Positions 34,190 to 44,474 of a stretch of 64,000 nt of DNA are shown here, piece after piece; the first letter of the stretch is position 1, and every line of letters starts with the position of its first letter. Source of the DNA: Sciurus carolinensis (lineage: Eukaryota; Chordata; Mammalia; Rodentia; Sciuridae); NCBI RefSeq assembly GCF_902686445.1, contig NC_062216.1, positions 13,103,084 through 13,167,083 on the forward strand, read 5' to 3'. The notes beneath the pieces were generated by a model that was not told the origin of the DNA, ran no database searches, and saw only the letters and a list, made by a program, of their open reading frames with translations. The translations under genes were made by a program, and so were the position numbers.

Positions 34190-34960
34190 ATGTAAGGGAA
34201 TAGCCTTAAAAAGAGGTTCTTGGTAAGCAAAAAAAGCATTTTATGCTTAATGAAAAATTAGTTGCTGTGATAAAAAGGACATTAAGACGTATAGTCTTTT
34301 TATTTCTTTTTCGTTTTCTTTGTATTAGAGCCATGAAATATTCTGAGGGCCAATCTGGGGATTTCATGAGTCAGATCAAAAGACAGTTTTGCTTGGATAT
34401 ATTCAAAATTCTGCCAAAAGCAAAGGGTATAAGGCCTAAATTTGGAAATGATAAAAAATTACATGTTAGTGTAGACAAAGATATATAGGGAAGTAAAAAA
34501 AAAAAATTAAAATCTACCGACTGGAAATAATGTGTGGGTCAAGAAAAGTGATCTGTCTTATGTGCCTGTTAATGAAAGCGGGTAGTTGAGCGCTCAGAAG
34601 CAGCTGATACCTGGGGTCTTGCTGAGCACGCAGCTGCTGGCTCTGTATAGACTTAGCTCTGGAGCTGAGGGAATAAAAGCAGACGTACCACGATAATGAG
34701 ATTACAGGGGCAGCTCCCAAATTGAGGGAGCTGCGCCAAATCGATGGATGCATTTTTCTTCACCTTAAGATAGCAGAGCCCATTAGAAAGGCCAATAGAC
34801 TTAATGGCTAGAGCTCTGCAAGGCAGACTGCGTGCAAAGCTCCTCTGCACATCAAATGTTGAAACGCAAGAAGAATCCAAAGTATGACCAGATCATCAAA
34901 ATTACAACTTTACGACTATAATCACTCCTTTGTCTCATTTGAAAACTTCCCGTCTGCATC
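34190..34960. promoter_or_regulatory. Candidate regulatory (conserved-type) block with hairpin
   Basis: Seen: no repeat signature, and about a dozen CpGs in 34500-34960 within an otherwise CpG-poor window. E-box cores CAGCTG occur near 34602 and 34631, a CUT/ONECUT-like ATCGAT near 34740, and TAAT/ATTA cores. A perfect 9-bp inverted repeat lies at 34710-34718 / 34726-34734. Short frames occur on both strands and none is supported. The enhancer role is inferred from composition. Confidence 0.3.
34710..34734. other. Inverted repeat, 9-bp arms with 7-nt loop
   Basis: GCAGCTCCC, spacer AAATTGA, GGGAGCTGC. The arms are perfectly complementary and each contains an AGCT core. Confidence 0.9.
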
Positions 34961-35019
34961 TTGGGCAGGCATCTCGCACATAGCTTTCTGTGTAGTGTGC
35001 TGGTGCAGAAGAGGGCACC

Positions 35020-35180
35020 GCTTGGTATTGTGGAAGGTGCAGGGACCTGTGAGTCACAAGGACTGAGACTGTAATCTCAGCCATTCCGTGAGTCAGCTAT
35101 GTGGACTTCGAATACTCAGCCACAGAGTAAAACAAATGGATGTCCTTTCCCTTCTGTGACAACTGAAATGGGAGGAGACT
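35020..35180 (+). repeat. MIR, forward orientation
   Basis: 'GGGACCTGTGAGTCACAAGG', 'CATTCCGTGAGTCAGCTATGT' and 'CTCAGCCACAGAG' give a diverged MIR 5' half. Confidence 0.5.
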
Positions 35181-35969
35181 AAAATTTGCAAGTCATTTTA
35201 AGGAACTAGTTAATGATGTGGATACATATTTAGCTACAATGATATTCTTTGTAGCACTGTGTTTACCACTAAAGTTAACAGTGCATGATTGCTTAAGTAA
35301 ACTATCACACATGTAAGCAAAGTTATTATATAACCACTTCCATGATAAATTTAAAAACATAATCCTACATGTAGGGAATCGTAAAATAAGTAGTTCATCT
35401 TACACACATGGTTTGTGAGTCTTAACAACATTGTGCGTATGGTTTGTACACACAGCACTCATACATATTTATACGCCTGTATATTATGCACAGAAAAGGA
35501 CATTGATGAATTGTGGGTAAGTCAATAGTGCAATTATGGATGAGTCTTTCTCTTTGTTGCTTCTCTACATTAAGTTAAAAAAAAGACAGCTCATGGTATT
35601 TGTTCCATAATGCTTAAAATTAAACAATATTTCATAAAATAACGAAATACTTTATTCAATTGAACAAAGAAAGATCATAGCACATTAATTGGTATCACAA
35701 GCTTATATAGAAATTTCAATCTGTTTTCAGTGAGAAATCCTAAAGCACATACTATGGAGAATAAGATGTGAAAGTGTCGGGTGAGAAGACAGCAGTGTGG
35801 AACTAGATCAGATCATGGGGATGCTCGGAGTTAAACATCCAAACGCTCCACAGACTCTTCAGAAGGTGTGTCCAGCCACAGGGAGGGACAGGTGATTCTG
35901 TAACAGTAGTCCACAGTACTAGTTTCATCCTGGAGTAACATTTCCATCACCTCTGCACCTTGCATGGAG
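35181..35969. other. Mostly unassigned; possible LINE 3' text at 35215-35540
   Basis: 35215-35540 recalls an L1 3' end in plus orientation ('CCACTTCCATGATAAATTTAA', 'TATACGCCTGTATATTATGC'), low confidence. The rest is unassigned. Confidence 0.35.
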
Positions 35970-36265
35970 AAGCAACACAGTCCAGTGGCTGAGGGCAAGG
36001 TCCACCATCGGAGAGGTCCAGTTTACATAGCTGCTTCACTGTTTATTGGACATGTGACCTTGGGAGCTTAGCATCTGTTAAACTTAGTTTCTTCATCTCT
36101 CAAAGGGGAATGATCATCATTAGAATGATTAGTCAACATTTACTAAGTGCTTACTATGTTCTAAACTTTGCTTGTGACATCCTCCTTCAGATCAAGTGAG
36201 CCTTGTCTGTGAAATATTTAGCATTGTGACAAAGCACATAATACATACTCAATTAGCACTAGTTA
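35970..36265 (+). repeat. MIR with a second, reversed MIR inside
   Basis: Forward MIR runs 'CAGTCCAGTGGCTGAGGGC', 'GACATGTGACCTTGGGAGC' and 'TTTCTTCATCTCTCAAAGG'. Reverse-MIR text follows at about 36130-36200 ('ACATTTACTAAGTGCTTACTA'), then a forward tail ('AATACATACTCAATTAGCAC'). Confidence 0.7.
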
Positions 36266-36879
36266 TTCATATGGTTACAGGCATAGAAATAGTAATTATG
36301 TGTTTATTTAACAATCACTTGTATCTACAGGGTACAAAGCTCTATGTTATAAAATGAAGAGAGATAAAAAGATAAATGAGGTATTTTCTGTGCTCCTAAA
36401 GAATCTTCAATTTGGGGAAAGGGGGCAGGAGATATAAGAGGAAACACTGAGCAAGCTCTCTCTATGAAAATGACCAACCTCACAGTACCCATTGGAACCA
36501 AGACTGTTTGTTTTGAAATTTATCCCGAGGAGTTGTTAATAGCATCATTTTTCCTGGGATCTGGAAACAGATGGCTACCTAGACCACGAGGGATCACCTT
36601 CCTACTCTATTTGCATAAAAGCAAAAATGTGGCAAATAGTTGCTTTCTACTTTGAATCTTAGCATAGAGTTGAAATACCCTATTTGACAGGGTAGGGCAT
36701 GAAATTAAAAATAAAATTGTTCAAAGGTAAAGTAATAGTTATTCTATTGTTTCCTTTCTCCTTAGGAGATGCTGTACATTAAAAAAATAAATAAATAAAT
36801 TTAAAAAACAACTTCTTTTTTTTTCCCTTCAAAAGAGCACTTTTTCCAAACATGAAAAACATTGGTTTATAAATAAGTT
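36266..36879. other. Unassigned; old L2/L3-class text possible, A-rich tract at 36778-36812
   Basis: 36300-36430 resembles a mammal-wide old repeat ('AGATAAAAAGATAAATGAGG'). 36778-36812 is AAATAAATAAAT-type low complexity. Confidence 0.4.
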
Positions 36880-37110
36880 ATGTTTGCAGTTTACAAAACC
36901 ACATTACCTCATATCTGCATTGTCTCTCATATTTTTCAAAGTATATCTCCTGTCATTTGAGTCTTTTGAGAGTCTTATGAGGCTGCAAAAAGCAGCATGA
37001 TTAGCCTCATTTTACGCTGATGAAAACGAGATTTCTGAAGATCAAATGACTTCCTTCAAGGTCACAAAAAGTAGTACAGTTGGCTTAGGATCCAGGCCTC
37101 TTGATGTACA
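36880..37110 (-). repeat. MIR, reverse orientation
   Basis: 'GATTAGCCTCATTTTACGC', 'CAAGGTCACAAAAAGTAG' and 'GGATCCAGGCCTCTTGATG' follow the MIR reverse complement. Confidence 0.75.
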
Positions 37111-38794
37111 GCCTTCAATTTCTTTATCTCCGCCATGCCCCCAAATATTTTAAGACATTTTTGAAAGGTGAATTACATAATTTTCATGTTTAGAGATATA
37201 ACAGTGAAAGGGGGCCTCCAATTCTTAGGATGGCTGAGAGGATTTGGGGAAAAGCCCTTGTGATATTTTGCAGCCTAGAAGGGTGCTCTGCAGATCAGAC
37301 CTCACACTGATTACCACACACTGTTGCATCTCCCTCCCCAGGGGTGTTAAGCAATGTGCATGTGGAATTCAGTCTCCAGTCTTGCTGGACCACAGATTCA
37401 GAACCAGAAGCTCAAAAAGAGCCCTTGTTTCTCTAATGCACTGAAGCACTCTGATAGCACATTGGAGGCTGATTGTACAGTTCCTTGATATTTATTAAAA
37501 TATTCCTTTTGTTTAACACTGAGTATGCCCTATGAATAAAGCTGAAGTTATTTCTCAAAGGGAGAATGCAAAGTACATGCTAAAAGACTTTTGTAGCTAA
37601 TAACAAATACAGCTGTAGAGCACGTGATACCTCCACCTGAACAGAGGCCGGACTGCTATTTCTCTGATTTTTCCCACAGGAGGAAGATGTAACTTTTCAG
37701 CTGCAGGATTTAATATATTCACACAAGTAAAAATCAGAATTAAAAAGTTTTCCAATCTCCAAACTTCGACCGCTTCAAAAATGTTAAATAATTTATTCCA
37801 AAGGAAGACTAATAAACCCGAGAAATCTCATAATGATGATTTTTTATTATTTAATATACCCAAGCTATTACTTAATGAAACTTGAAACTCATTTCTCTCC
37901 AGTTCTGAATAATAGGAGGGAGTCCATATAAAAATTCTTTCAAACATAGTAAACATTTGTTTTAAAACTATATACGTAAGAAAAATTATTCAAGTGTGCA
38001 AGATCATAGAGAAGAAAATAAACACTTGCAATATCCAATAAAAAGACCATCACTGTTAGCATTTTGGGGTATTGCCAAAGGTTTTTGTTTGTTTCTGGGT
38101 TTTGCTATCAAGTCTTTTTATACATGTATATATATCTACATGTTATGTGCAAATTTGTGCTTTTATTAAACCAGAGATTATGTTATATATATTGGTATAT
38201 GTAGTCGTTTTCTCTTGACAAAGAGTTTTTCACATTTTTCTTCTTAAATTTGCTGGTAATGGCAAACAAGATGAAATAACTAACCTCAAAACTCTTGGTA
38301 GAAAAGCTTAACCAGGTCTACCAAAACTAAACAATGTTTAGAATTCTCTGTTTTCCTCCTCCATATGAATTTTTCATGTGGTCCATATCAGACCCCAGGT
38401 AAATTATTTTTTATTAATTTATTTTTATTGCCCCTTAGATGTATTTAAATAAACTTGACAATCTATGGAGATAAGCCGTATACATGGGCTCACGCACCAC
38501 TTCACAGTGACACACGTCGGGGACAGGCATTCCACTTAGAGAAGCAGAGGACAGCACGTGGAAAGCCATCTTTTTGTACAGTTAACTTGTTTTCTAGTAC
38601 ATTCATTGCTTGCCTGCAGGGTCTTCCCCTGCATCACCTGGATGGGGGTCGCACAACACCATCTTTGTGGAAAATTATTTTTACTCTCCCTCACCCAAAC
38701 CAGTTTTTGTTGTTGTTGTTTGTTTGTTTAGTTGAGCCACACTAGTCAAGAGTAGAGTTTTTGTCACAATGAATCAATGAATTAGAGTTTTCTT
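37111..38794. other. Unassigned sequence, about 1.7 kb, with small A/T and GTT tracts
   Basis: No confident element. 38030-38230 ('ATCACTGTTAGCATTTTGGGG') recalls a known old interspersed repeat that I cannot name. 38410-38430 (AATTTATTTTTATTG) is a possible L1 tail. 38706-38730 is a (GTT)n/(GTTT)n tract. Confidence 0.4.
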
Positions 38795-38870
38795 TGGGGA
38801 CAGTAATTGTAAATATAGATCTTGGAGTCAGGCAAGCCTGAGGGCAAATTTGTCTCTGCAACTTAAAAAC
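38795..38870 (+). repeat. MIR, 5' half (split)
   Basis: 'GATCTTGGAGTCAGGCAAGCC' and 'GTCTCTGCAACTTA' are the MIR 5' core. It is interrupted by the ID and LTR that follow. Confidence 0.75.
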
Positions 38871-38970
38871 CTGGCTGGGGACGTAGCTCTGTAGTAGAGC
38901 GCTTGCCCAGCATGCACTAGGCCCTGGGCTCCATTCCCACTATCTCAAAACAAAATCAAGAACAACTAAA
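38871..38970 (+). mobile_element. ID SINE, plus strand
   Basis: 'CCTGGCTGGGGACGTAGCTC', 'GTAGTAGAGCGCTTGCCC', 'GGCCCTGGGCTCCATTCCC' and an A-rich tail. Head, A-box and B-box regions are recognisable. Confidence 0.85.
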
Positions 38971-38974
38971 AAAA

Positions 38975-39382
38975 TGGGTGCTACCATTTGGATCAGGCTT
39001 CTTCCCCAAAGGTACATGTGCCGGAAGCACACATGTGCACCATGTTTGGTGGTATTGAGGGGTGGGACCTTTAAGAGTTTGAGCCTACCCAAGGTAATTA
39101 GGGCAGGGGAAACTGCCCTGGAAGGGATTAGAGCTAGTGTCATGGAGGGGGTTCATTCTCCTGGGTTGTTATGGAAGAATGAACCCAGGACCCTCCCTGA
39201 TGATCCCTTGACTGCTCTCTGACCATGTGACCTCTCTTTCTCATACGTGATTTTCACCAAGAGTACCTGATCAGAGCCAGGCAAATGCTTAGGCCTCTAG
39301 AATTATGAACCAGGAAACCTCTTCCTTTATAAAGTGCTCAGCCTCAGGTATTTTGTTATAGCCACACAAAATAGAATAAGAG
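38975..39382 (+). mobile_element. MaLR-type solo LTR, plus strand
   Basis: Forward LTR blocks: 'CTACCATTTGGATCAGGCTTC', 'GAGGGGTGGGACCTTTAAGAG', 'GGTAATTAGGGCAGGGG', 'CTTCCTTTATAAAGTGCTCAG' and 'TATTTTGTTATAGCCACAC'. It is inserted with the ID into a MIR. No internal sequence. The frames here on both strands are shadows. Confidence 0.75.
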
Positions 39383-39384
39383 AT

Positions 39385-39500
39385 GGTGACTATACATTCA
39401 CCCTTTCTGTGTTTCCTTAAAATGGAAACATTGACCTTATGGAATTTAGGTGAAGATTTAATTAGGTAAAAGTACACTTGTAGTCTTATTATAGGCTCAT
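39385..39500 (+). repeat. MIR, 3' half (split)
   Basis: 'TTTCTGTGTTTCCTTAAAATG', 'GAAACATTGACCTTATGG' and 'TGAAGATTTAATTAGG' continue the MIR of 38795-38870. Confidence 0.7.
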
Positions 39501-39529
39501 TAACTTATGGATTAGCTCATGCATTTAAT

Positions 39530-39845
39530 TTTTTGGTGGTGTGAACACTTAAAATCTACTTTTTAAAAATATACTAAATGTTGATATTAACTATAGTAAT
39601 TATGTTGATGACTCTTAAACTTACTCTCGCTAACTGAAATTTTGTATTCTTTGATCAACATTTCCCCAAACATTCATCCTACTCTTCTTCTCTGAGTGTG
39701 AGTTTATTTAGATTCTGCACTAGGTGAGATCATGTGGTTTTGTCTTCCTAGTCCTGGCTTATGTCACCCAGCACAGTGTCCTCCAGGTTCACGTCTACCC
39801 TTCCTGCAAAAACATAAACCCTAGAGGCAGTGGCCATGCCACCAC
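39530..39845 (-). mobile_element. L1MA/L1MB-type 3' end, minus strand
   Basis: Reversed L1 3'UTR and ORF2 end: 'GATATTAACTATAGTAATTAT', 'AACTGAAATTTTGTATTC', 'GTGAGATCATGTGGTTTTGTC' and 'GTGTCCTCCAGGTTCACG'. Confidence 0.8.
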
Positions 39846-40432
39846 TCAAGTGTTTTGTACATCCAGTGGGTGACTTGGAGCCAGTTCACATTTGTCTAAA
39901 AGTGCAGGTCATCAAATTTGCAATTTTATTAAGTTGTTAAATACAGCTCCCATTAAAAGTTAAGTGATACAAACATAAATAAAATTATATTGAAAAATTA
40001 AATTCTCAAAACATGTTATTAGTGTTTTGAGAATTTGTGTCACTTGTGCATCTTGTCCCAGAGAGACTGAAATACCACGTGATGGTGCAGGTATGCCTTG
40101 GCCACTCTGCTCTCAGTGACATCATGAAAGCACCTCAAAACAGCATCTCCTCAAGGCCAGGTGGAAGGAAGTGCTTACACCAGAAGGAGCCACAGGACTC
40201 AGCATTTACCTGTTTATTGATTGTCTACACTTAAGAAAATGATACAAAATGTTACGAAGGCAGAGGATGTTAAACTTACTGTTTACAGCCATTACGTTTC
40301 ACTAACACCAAAAATCTAAGGAGGTATTCCTCTGGGATTCAGATATTACCAGATTCAGCAAAACATCAATCATGCCATGGACTAATGAATGAAGTTCCGA
40401 CACAAATCTTCATTGTTTCACTTTTCTCTCTT
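39846..40432. other. Unassigned; contains a perfect hairpin
   Basis: No repeat family assigned. The inverted repeat at 40001-40035 is listed separately. Confidence 0.45.
40001..40035. other. Inverted repeat, 13-bp perfect arms with 9-nt loop
   Basis: AATTCTCAAAACA, spacer TGTTATTAG, TGTTTTGAGAATT. The arms are exact reverse complements. No transposon consensus identifies it. Confidence 0.9.
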
Positions 40433-40495
40433 TTTTTTAAAATTTATTTTTATTGTAAACAAATGGGATACATCGTACATACGTTGATGTCAAGA
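40433..40495 (-). mobile_element. Very short L1 3' end, minus strand
   Basis: T-run then 'AATTTATTTTTATTGTAAAC' and 'AAATGGGATACATCGTACA'. This is the same 3' terminus as the L1 at 60853, truncated to about 60 bp. Confidence 0.75.
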
Positions 40496-41139
40496 TTACT
40501 CCTGTTTGTCAGTTGCAAATGTAGATTGATATGGGTATGAGAGTCCAAGGAAAACCAAGGAAAAAATCCTGGATCATCAGTGGCATTCTTAACTATAAGA
40601 GAGAATATTGCGTATTTTATTATTATCTGAAAAATGATGTTACTCACCTTTATGACAGTTAAATGTATTTCAGAAGTGATATTTGCATATGTCTAGCCAC
40701 ACTTTTTTTCCCTGAAGTATACTTGTTAAATATTTACCAATGCAGCACTGTTTGTGTTAGAAACTCAGTAAATACGGGTTATGTGAGAAGATGTAATCTT
40801 GACTCTCTCCAGGACAAACCTCTGAAAGGAACAGCAGGAGACTGGAGGTACTGGCCAGGGGAGCCAGGTGGCAGTACTCTGTCTCATGAACCTGTCCTGG
40901 GGCCCTGGATTTGGAGACAATGGAAGATAGAGCACAGGGGCCCTCTAATATTTTTTGTATATATCTTTATTTTATGATGAGGTACTTGCTTTTAATCTGT
41001 CCTGAGCAGGGTTTTTTCTAGGTATGACTTGCTGTCTTGTTGACTAATAATTAGATTTCACCTTGACTCTGGTTCAGGACACATCTCATCTTGGTTTCAG
41101 ATCAGGCTCATATTTGTCTTTTATTTTTTTCCCCTCCTT
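40496..41139. other. Unassigned non-coding sequence
   Basis: Nothing recognised. The 104-codon plus frame (40663-40977) has no domain features. Confidence 0.45.
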
Positions 41140-41420
41140 ACTAGCAAACTCTAATTGTTATTGTTCTTCTCCTTTGCATGTAAGACATATAAGATCTTTC
41201 AAACTTTAAAGCCTCGTTACAAATGTGACAATATAGTAAGTTGCTTGTTTGTTTATCACTGTTCTGGCACCCAGCAAGTAGCAGCACACAGTAGAAAATG
41301 TCTGGTAGAGAAATCAGAAGGAAGATTTAAAATATTCATATAGCCCCTTAATGACTTGCTGTGTTTGTTAAGTCATTTCTAAATTTCGGTGCTTCAGTTT
41401 CTTTCTTCTTGTAAGTATCC
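41140..41420 (+). repeat. Local duplication, copy A (contains MIR-like 3' part)
   Basis: Shared with 42165-42410 in order: 'CACTGTTCTGGCACCCAG', 'GCACACAGTAGAAAATG' and 'CTGTGTTTGTTAAGTCATTTC'. By eye roughly 70% identical with small indels. 'TTGCTGTGTTTGTTAAGTC' to 'TGCTTCAGTTTC' is MIR-like, but the upstream part is not, so this is not just two independent MIRs. Confidence 0.65.
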
Positions 41421-41849
41421 TCTTACTGTCTTCCTCAGAAATAGCTGTGTAAGAGGAAAATGAGTTGTTTTTGACTTTTGTTCACCCCAGGAGCTTCCTG
41501 TGTGGCATGTGAGCTGTGGTCAGCAGATGCAGTGGACACAGCACCCATAGGATGAGTTCCCCCTGAACTTTGTTAATCTCATACCAAAGGAGGATGCAAG
41601 CTGTCTATCCAGTGGATTAAAAATCACATTTTGGTCATCTTCTAGCTTCTTTGTACTGGATTTTTTTTATGCAACCTGTGTATGTATGCTAGAACTTCTA
41701 GGAGGACAAGTTCAACTTTTTATTCTCTCAAGGGGGAAAAAAAAATCAAGTGAACCCATTCTATGTTCCTATTTCTTCATATTAGCTTTAAATATATGCT
41801 GTTCATTAATTTCTGGAATTTGAGTACAGAATCTAAGAGAGAGAAAAAT
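41421..41849. other. Unassigned sequence between duplication copies
   Basis: Nothing recognised. Confidence 0.4.
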
Positions 41850-42010
41850 ATTTATTGTGTGCTTGCCCTAATGCCAGGCATTGTATCTAGATAGTTCTAT
41901 TTAGTTGTCACACTAGCCCTGAAAACACATAACTATTGTGCCCTTTCATAAAAGAGGAAACTGAAAACTAGAAGGATTATAACTGGTTTGGAGATAGCAG
42001 CAAAAGTCTA
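41850..42010 (-). repeat. MIR, reverse orientation
   Basis: 'TATTTATTGTGTGCTTGCCC', 'AATGCCAGGCATTGTATC' and 'AAAAGAGGAAACTGAAAAC' match reversed MIR well. Confidence 0.8.
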
Positions 42011-42014
42011 GTTT

Positions 42015-42120
42015 TTTAAAATTATTTTTTAATTTATCTTTTAATTTTTTACAGACTGCATTTTGATTCATTGTACAAATGGGGTGCATCATTTTGTTTC
42101 TATGGTTGTACTTGATGTAG
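42015..42120 (-). mobile_element. Short sciurid-type L1 3' end, minus strand
   Basis: 'CAGACTGCATTTTGATTC', 'CATTGTACAAATGGGGTGC' and 'TATGGTTGTACTTGATGTAG' with a T-rich (reversed A-tail) leader. Only the last 100 bp remain. Confidence 0.65.
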
Positions 42121-42164
42121 CTTCCTAATTTGAAAACAGCTGTCTGAACTTCAAGACTGTTTTT

Positions 42165-42410
42165 CCTGCTACTATGGAGCTAATTTGTTGTTGATCTTTA
42201 AAATTTCAAAAACATAGTTGCAAATATGACAATCGAATCAGTTTTACCACTGTTCTGGCATCCAGAAAGCAGTAGAAAAATGGTCGGTAAAAAAGAAATC
42301 AAAAGATAGAGTTAAAGTAGCCTCATGCAGCCTTAAAGCCTTGCTATGTTGGTTAAGTCATTTTTAATTTGGGGGACTTTGGTTCCTTTCTTTTCAAAAT
42401 GGTTTCATTC
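42165..42410 (+). repeat. Local duplication, copy B (contains MIR-like 3' part)
   Basis: Partner of 41140-41420: 'CACTGTTCTGGCATCCAG', 'AAGCAGTAGAAAAATGG' and 'CTATGTTGGTTAAGTCATTTT'. Copy B lacks about 28 bp present near 41167-41195 of copy A. Confidence 0.65.
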
Positions 42411-42639
42411 TTTGTAAAATTAGGTAGAAGAAATAAAAGATCCATTAATTTTAATTAGAGTGCCACTTTTAAGTTTTCTGTATTTCTCATATTCCTCTTA
42501 TAGAAACATTAAATGTATTTCCTTCCTACAGAAAACATTTTAAAATAGTAAGGAGACATCCCAGATCTCAGAATAATAGACATTGAAAAATGGTGGCTGT
42601 CCTTTTGAGATAAAGGACTGCATTTTGCTCCAAATTATG
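42411..42639. other. Unassigned AT-rich sequence
   Basis: Nothing recognised. Confidence 0.4.
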
Positions 42640-43220
42640 TTAGAACACCATTTTATCATTTGTGTCTTGCTTTGATTGATACCCCCAGCTGTTGTCATGG
42701 GCTCCTGGTATTTTCCCTGGACTGAAAGATCTTATGAGTGTCTAATTCAAAACACTGAAAGAGGAAGGAGTTGTGTTTTTCACTAGGGATGGACAAAACG
42801 TTGTTGTGGGGACCGGCTGCATCTTCTGATAATTATTACCATGGTTACCATTGCTTCCCAAGGTCCATTTAATGGCGAGCCAAGTGCCCCCTGCTGTGGA
42901 GCAGCTGGGATGCTCTGACAAGGGCGTGACCTGAGCCCACAATGACCAGCCATCTAATAAGGGATCCCTTACAAAACTGCAGAGTTAAAGGCACACTCCT
43001 AGAATTCTGCAATGAGTGATTCATCCAAGGAAGCAAGCCTGTTGCCCCGAGTGAGGTCTGCCATCAGCAACTCTGCTGCAGTTCACCGACACTAAAAGCA
43101 ATAACAAATGCTCTGTGAATTATTTTTATCTGTCATAGAAATTATATTTGCTTCTAGCCACCGAATCATGAATTTTCATCACGCTCAGTGTGTTAATCCC
43201 TCTAGAATATCCCTGACAGA
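42640..43220. promoter_or_regulatory. Candidate regulatory (conserved-type) block
   Basis: No repeat signature. Homeodomain-type cores (GATAATTATTACC, 42829-42841), an imperfect RFX X-box-like 'ATTACCATGGTTACC' and the CTCF-like site at 42883-42899 occur together. Motif presence is seen. Conservation and activity are inference. Confidence 0.28.
42883..42899 (-). promoter_or_regulatory. Near-consensus CTCF-binding motif
   Basis: AGTGCCCCCTGCTGTGG matches the reverse of the CTCF core (RSYGCCMYCTRSTGG) at 14 of 15 positions, so the motif reads on the minus strand. Such matches are found by chance at low rates. Occupancy is unknown. Confidence 0.45.
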
Positions 43221-43304
43221 ATGCCCAGTCAGAGATTTCAGAGTCATCCTTAAGTTTTTACTTACCCTATTTGAAGCTACGTTTACAAGACTTTTACGTC
43301 TGTA
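43221..43304. other. Unassigned
   Basis: Nothing recognised. Confidence 0.4.
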
Positions 43305-43490
43305 CTTGGCACCGTGCAGTGTGCTTTAATGCATTGTCTTATTTTGTCTTTATAACAATCTCACTGGGCTGTTATTTTCCAGATGAAGAAACTGAGGTTA
43401 AGTGTTTAAGTGATATATCCAAGTTCACACAGGGCAGGGATGGCGAAACCAACATTTCAACCTGGGTCCGTACAACTCTACTATGCTAGC
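43305..43490 (-). repeat. MIR, reverse orientation
   Basis: 'TTCCAGATGAAGAAACTGAGG', 'AAGTTCACACAGGGCAGGG' and 'TTTCAACCTGGGTCC' are clear reversed MIR. Confidence 0.85.
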
Positions 43491-43579
43491 TTCTGGGCAC
43501 CCTAGGAAGCCTCCTTCTGCCCTGTGCCAACCTATGACCAGATCCCACGAGCTCTTCCTCCAGGGTGCTTCTCATTCAT

Positions 43580-43970
43580 TCATCTTCACCCTTTATCCTG
43601 GTGATCCTTTTAGGGCAGACCTTCCGTATCCCTCTCCTGGATTCCTGTGAGTCTCCTGTTGGCTGATGAACTCACAGGTTACCTGCTGTAAAAGTGATCT
43701 TTACAAAACCATAATAGAGGAATCTGGTCAAGTTCCTCCTCTGCTCCAACCCCTTTCAATCCAAGTCAATGGTATACATCATAAAATAACACACCCAAAC
43801 CCCTCGTCTCACAACTGTGTTCTTTACAATCTCGCTGCAACTACAACTTTTCTCTCTTACCTTGAATCAACATTTCTTGCCCCTTTTCCTAAGAGCATTA
43901 AGAACATCTCCCTCTCTGAGCACCCTTTCACCCTCATCTTGCCCTGTCCTGAGCAAAGCATACACTTGTA
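43580..43970 (+). repeat. L2 LINE 3' region
   Basis: Pyrimidine-rich L2-like text: 'CTGTAAAAGTGATCTTTAC', 'CAAGTTCCTCCTCTGCTCC' and 'AACCCCTTTCAATCCAAGTC'. The 103- and 60-codon frames here are shadows. Confidence 0.5.
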
Positions 43971-44079
43971 CTCTTAGGTATTTTGGGGTTCATGCTTAAT
44001 GAATTGTGAAATAGTAAACAAAGCTGGAATATGTAGCTTCTTGAAGAGAACCACAACGGCATATTTTATAGGCTAATAT
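43971..44079. other. Unassigned
   Basis: Nothing recognised. Confidence 0.4.
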
Positions 44080-44395
44080 AGGAAAAAAAGCATGAAGGAG
44101 TTATTTCTTTTTTGTGGTTCTTATTTGCTTGCTTGCTTAAAAGTAAAAGGCAGCATTTGAGTTATTATTGCATCAAGTTCTGCTTAATTCCTGCCAAAGG
44201 CCGAGACATGCTGTAAAGCCCACCCGTTGCAGAGCTTGTGATCAGAAGCTGTCTGCACATTAGTAGGCAGCTGAGGCAAGCACTTTTGCAGAGCACATAT
44301 TGGAAAGATGAGCAGTGTGAGTCTTTTAAAATTCAGCAATAGCAGTACTGAGCGTTGCACAATCAATGCAGATGTGTTCGGGACTGTGGCCCGCC

Positions 44396-44407
44396 ATGCG
44401 TACGCAT
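44396..44407. other. 12-bp perfect CpG-containing palindrome
   Basis: ATGCGTACGCAT is self-complementary and carries two CpGs, unusual in CpG-depleted mammalian DNA. Confidence 0.9.
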
Positions 44408-44466
44408 TTTGGTTTACACATTACATAGTCTCAGCAAGTCATGTTACAATGCGGGCCTACTAATTG

Positions 44467-44474
44467 TCACGTGA
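44467..44474. promoter_or_regulatory. Canonical E-box palindrome (bHLH-ZIP type)
   Basis: TCACGTGA, with flanks GTCACGTGAT, is one base from the GTCACGTGAC motif of USF/MiT-family factors. Site occupancy is unknown. Confidence 0.4.
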
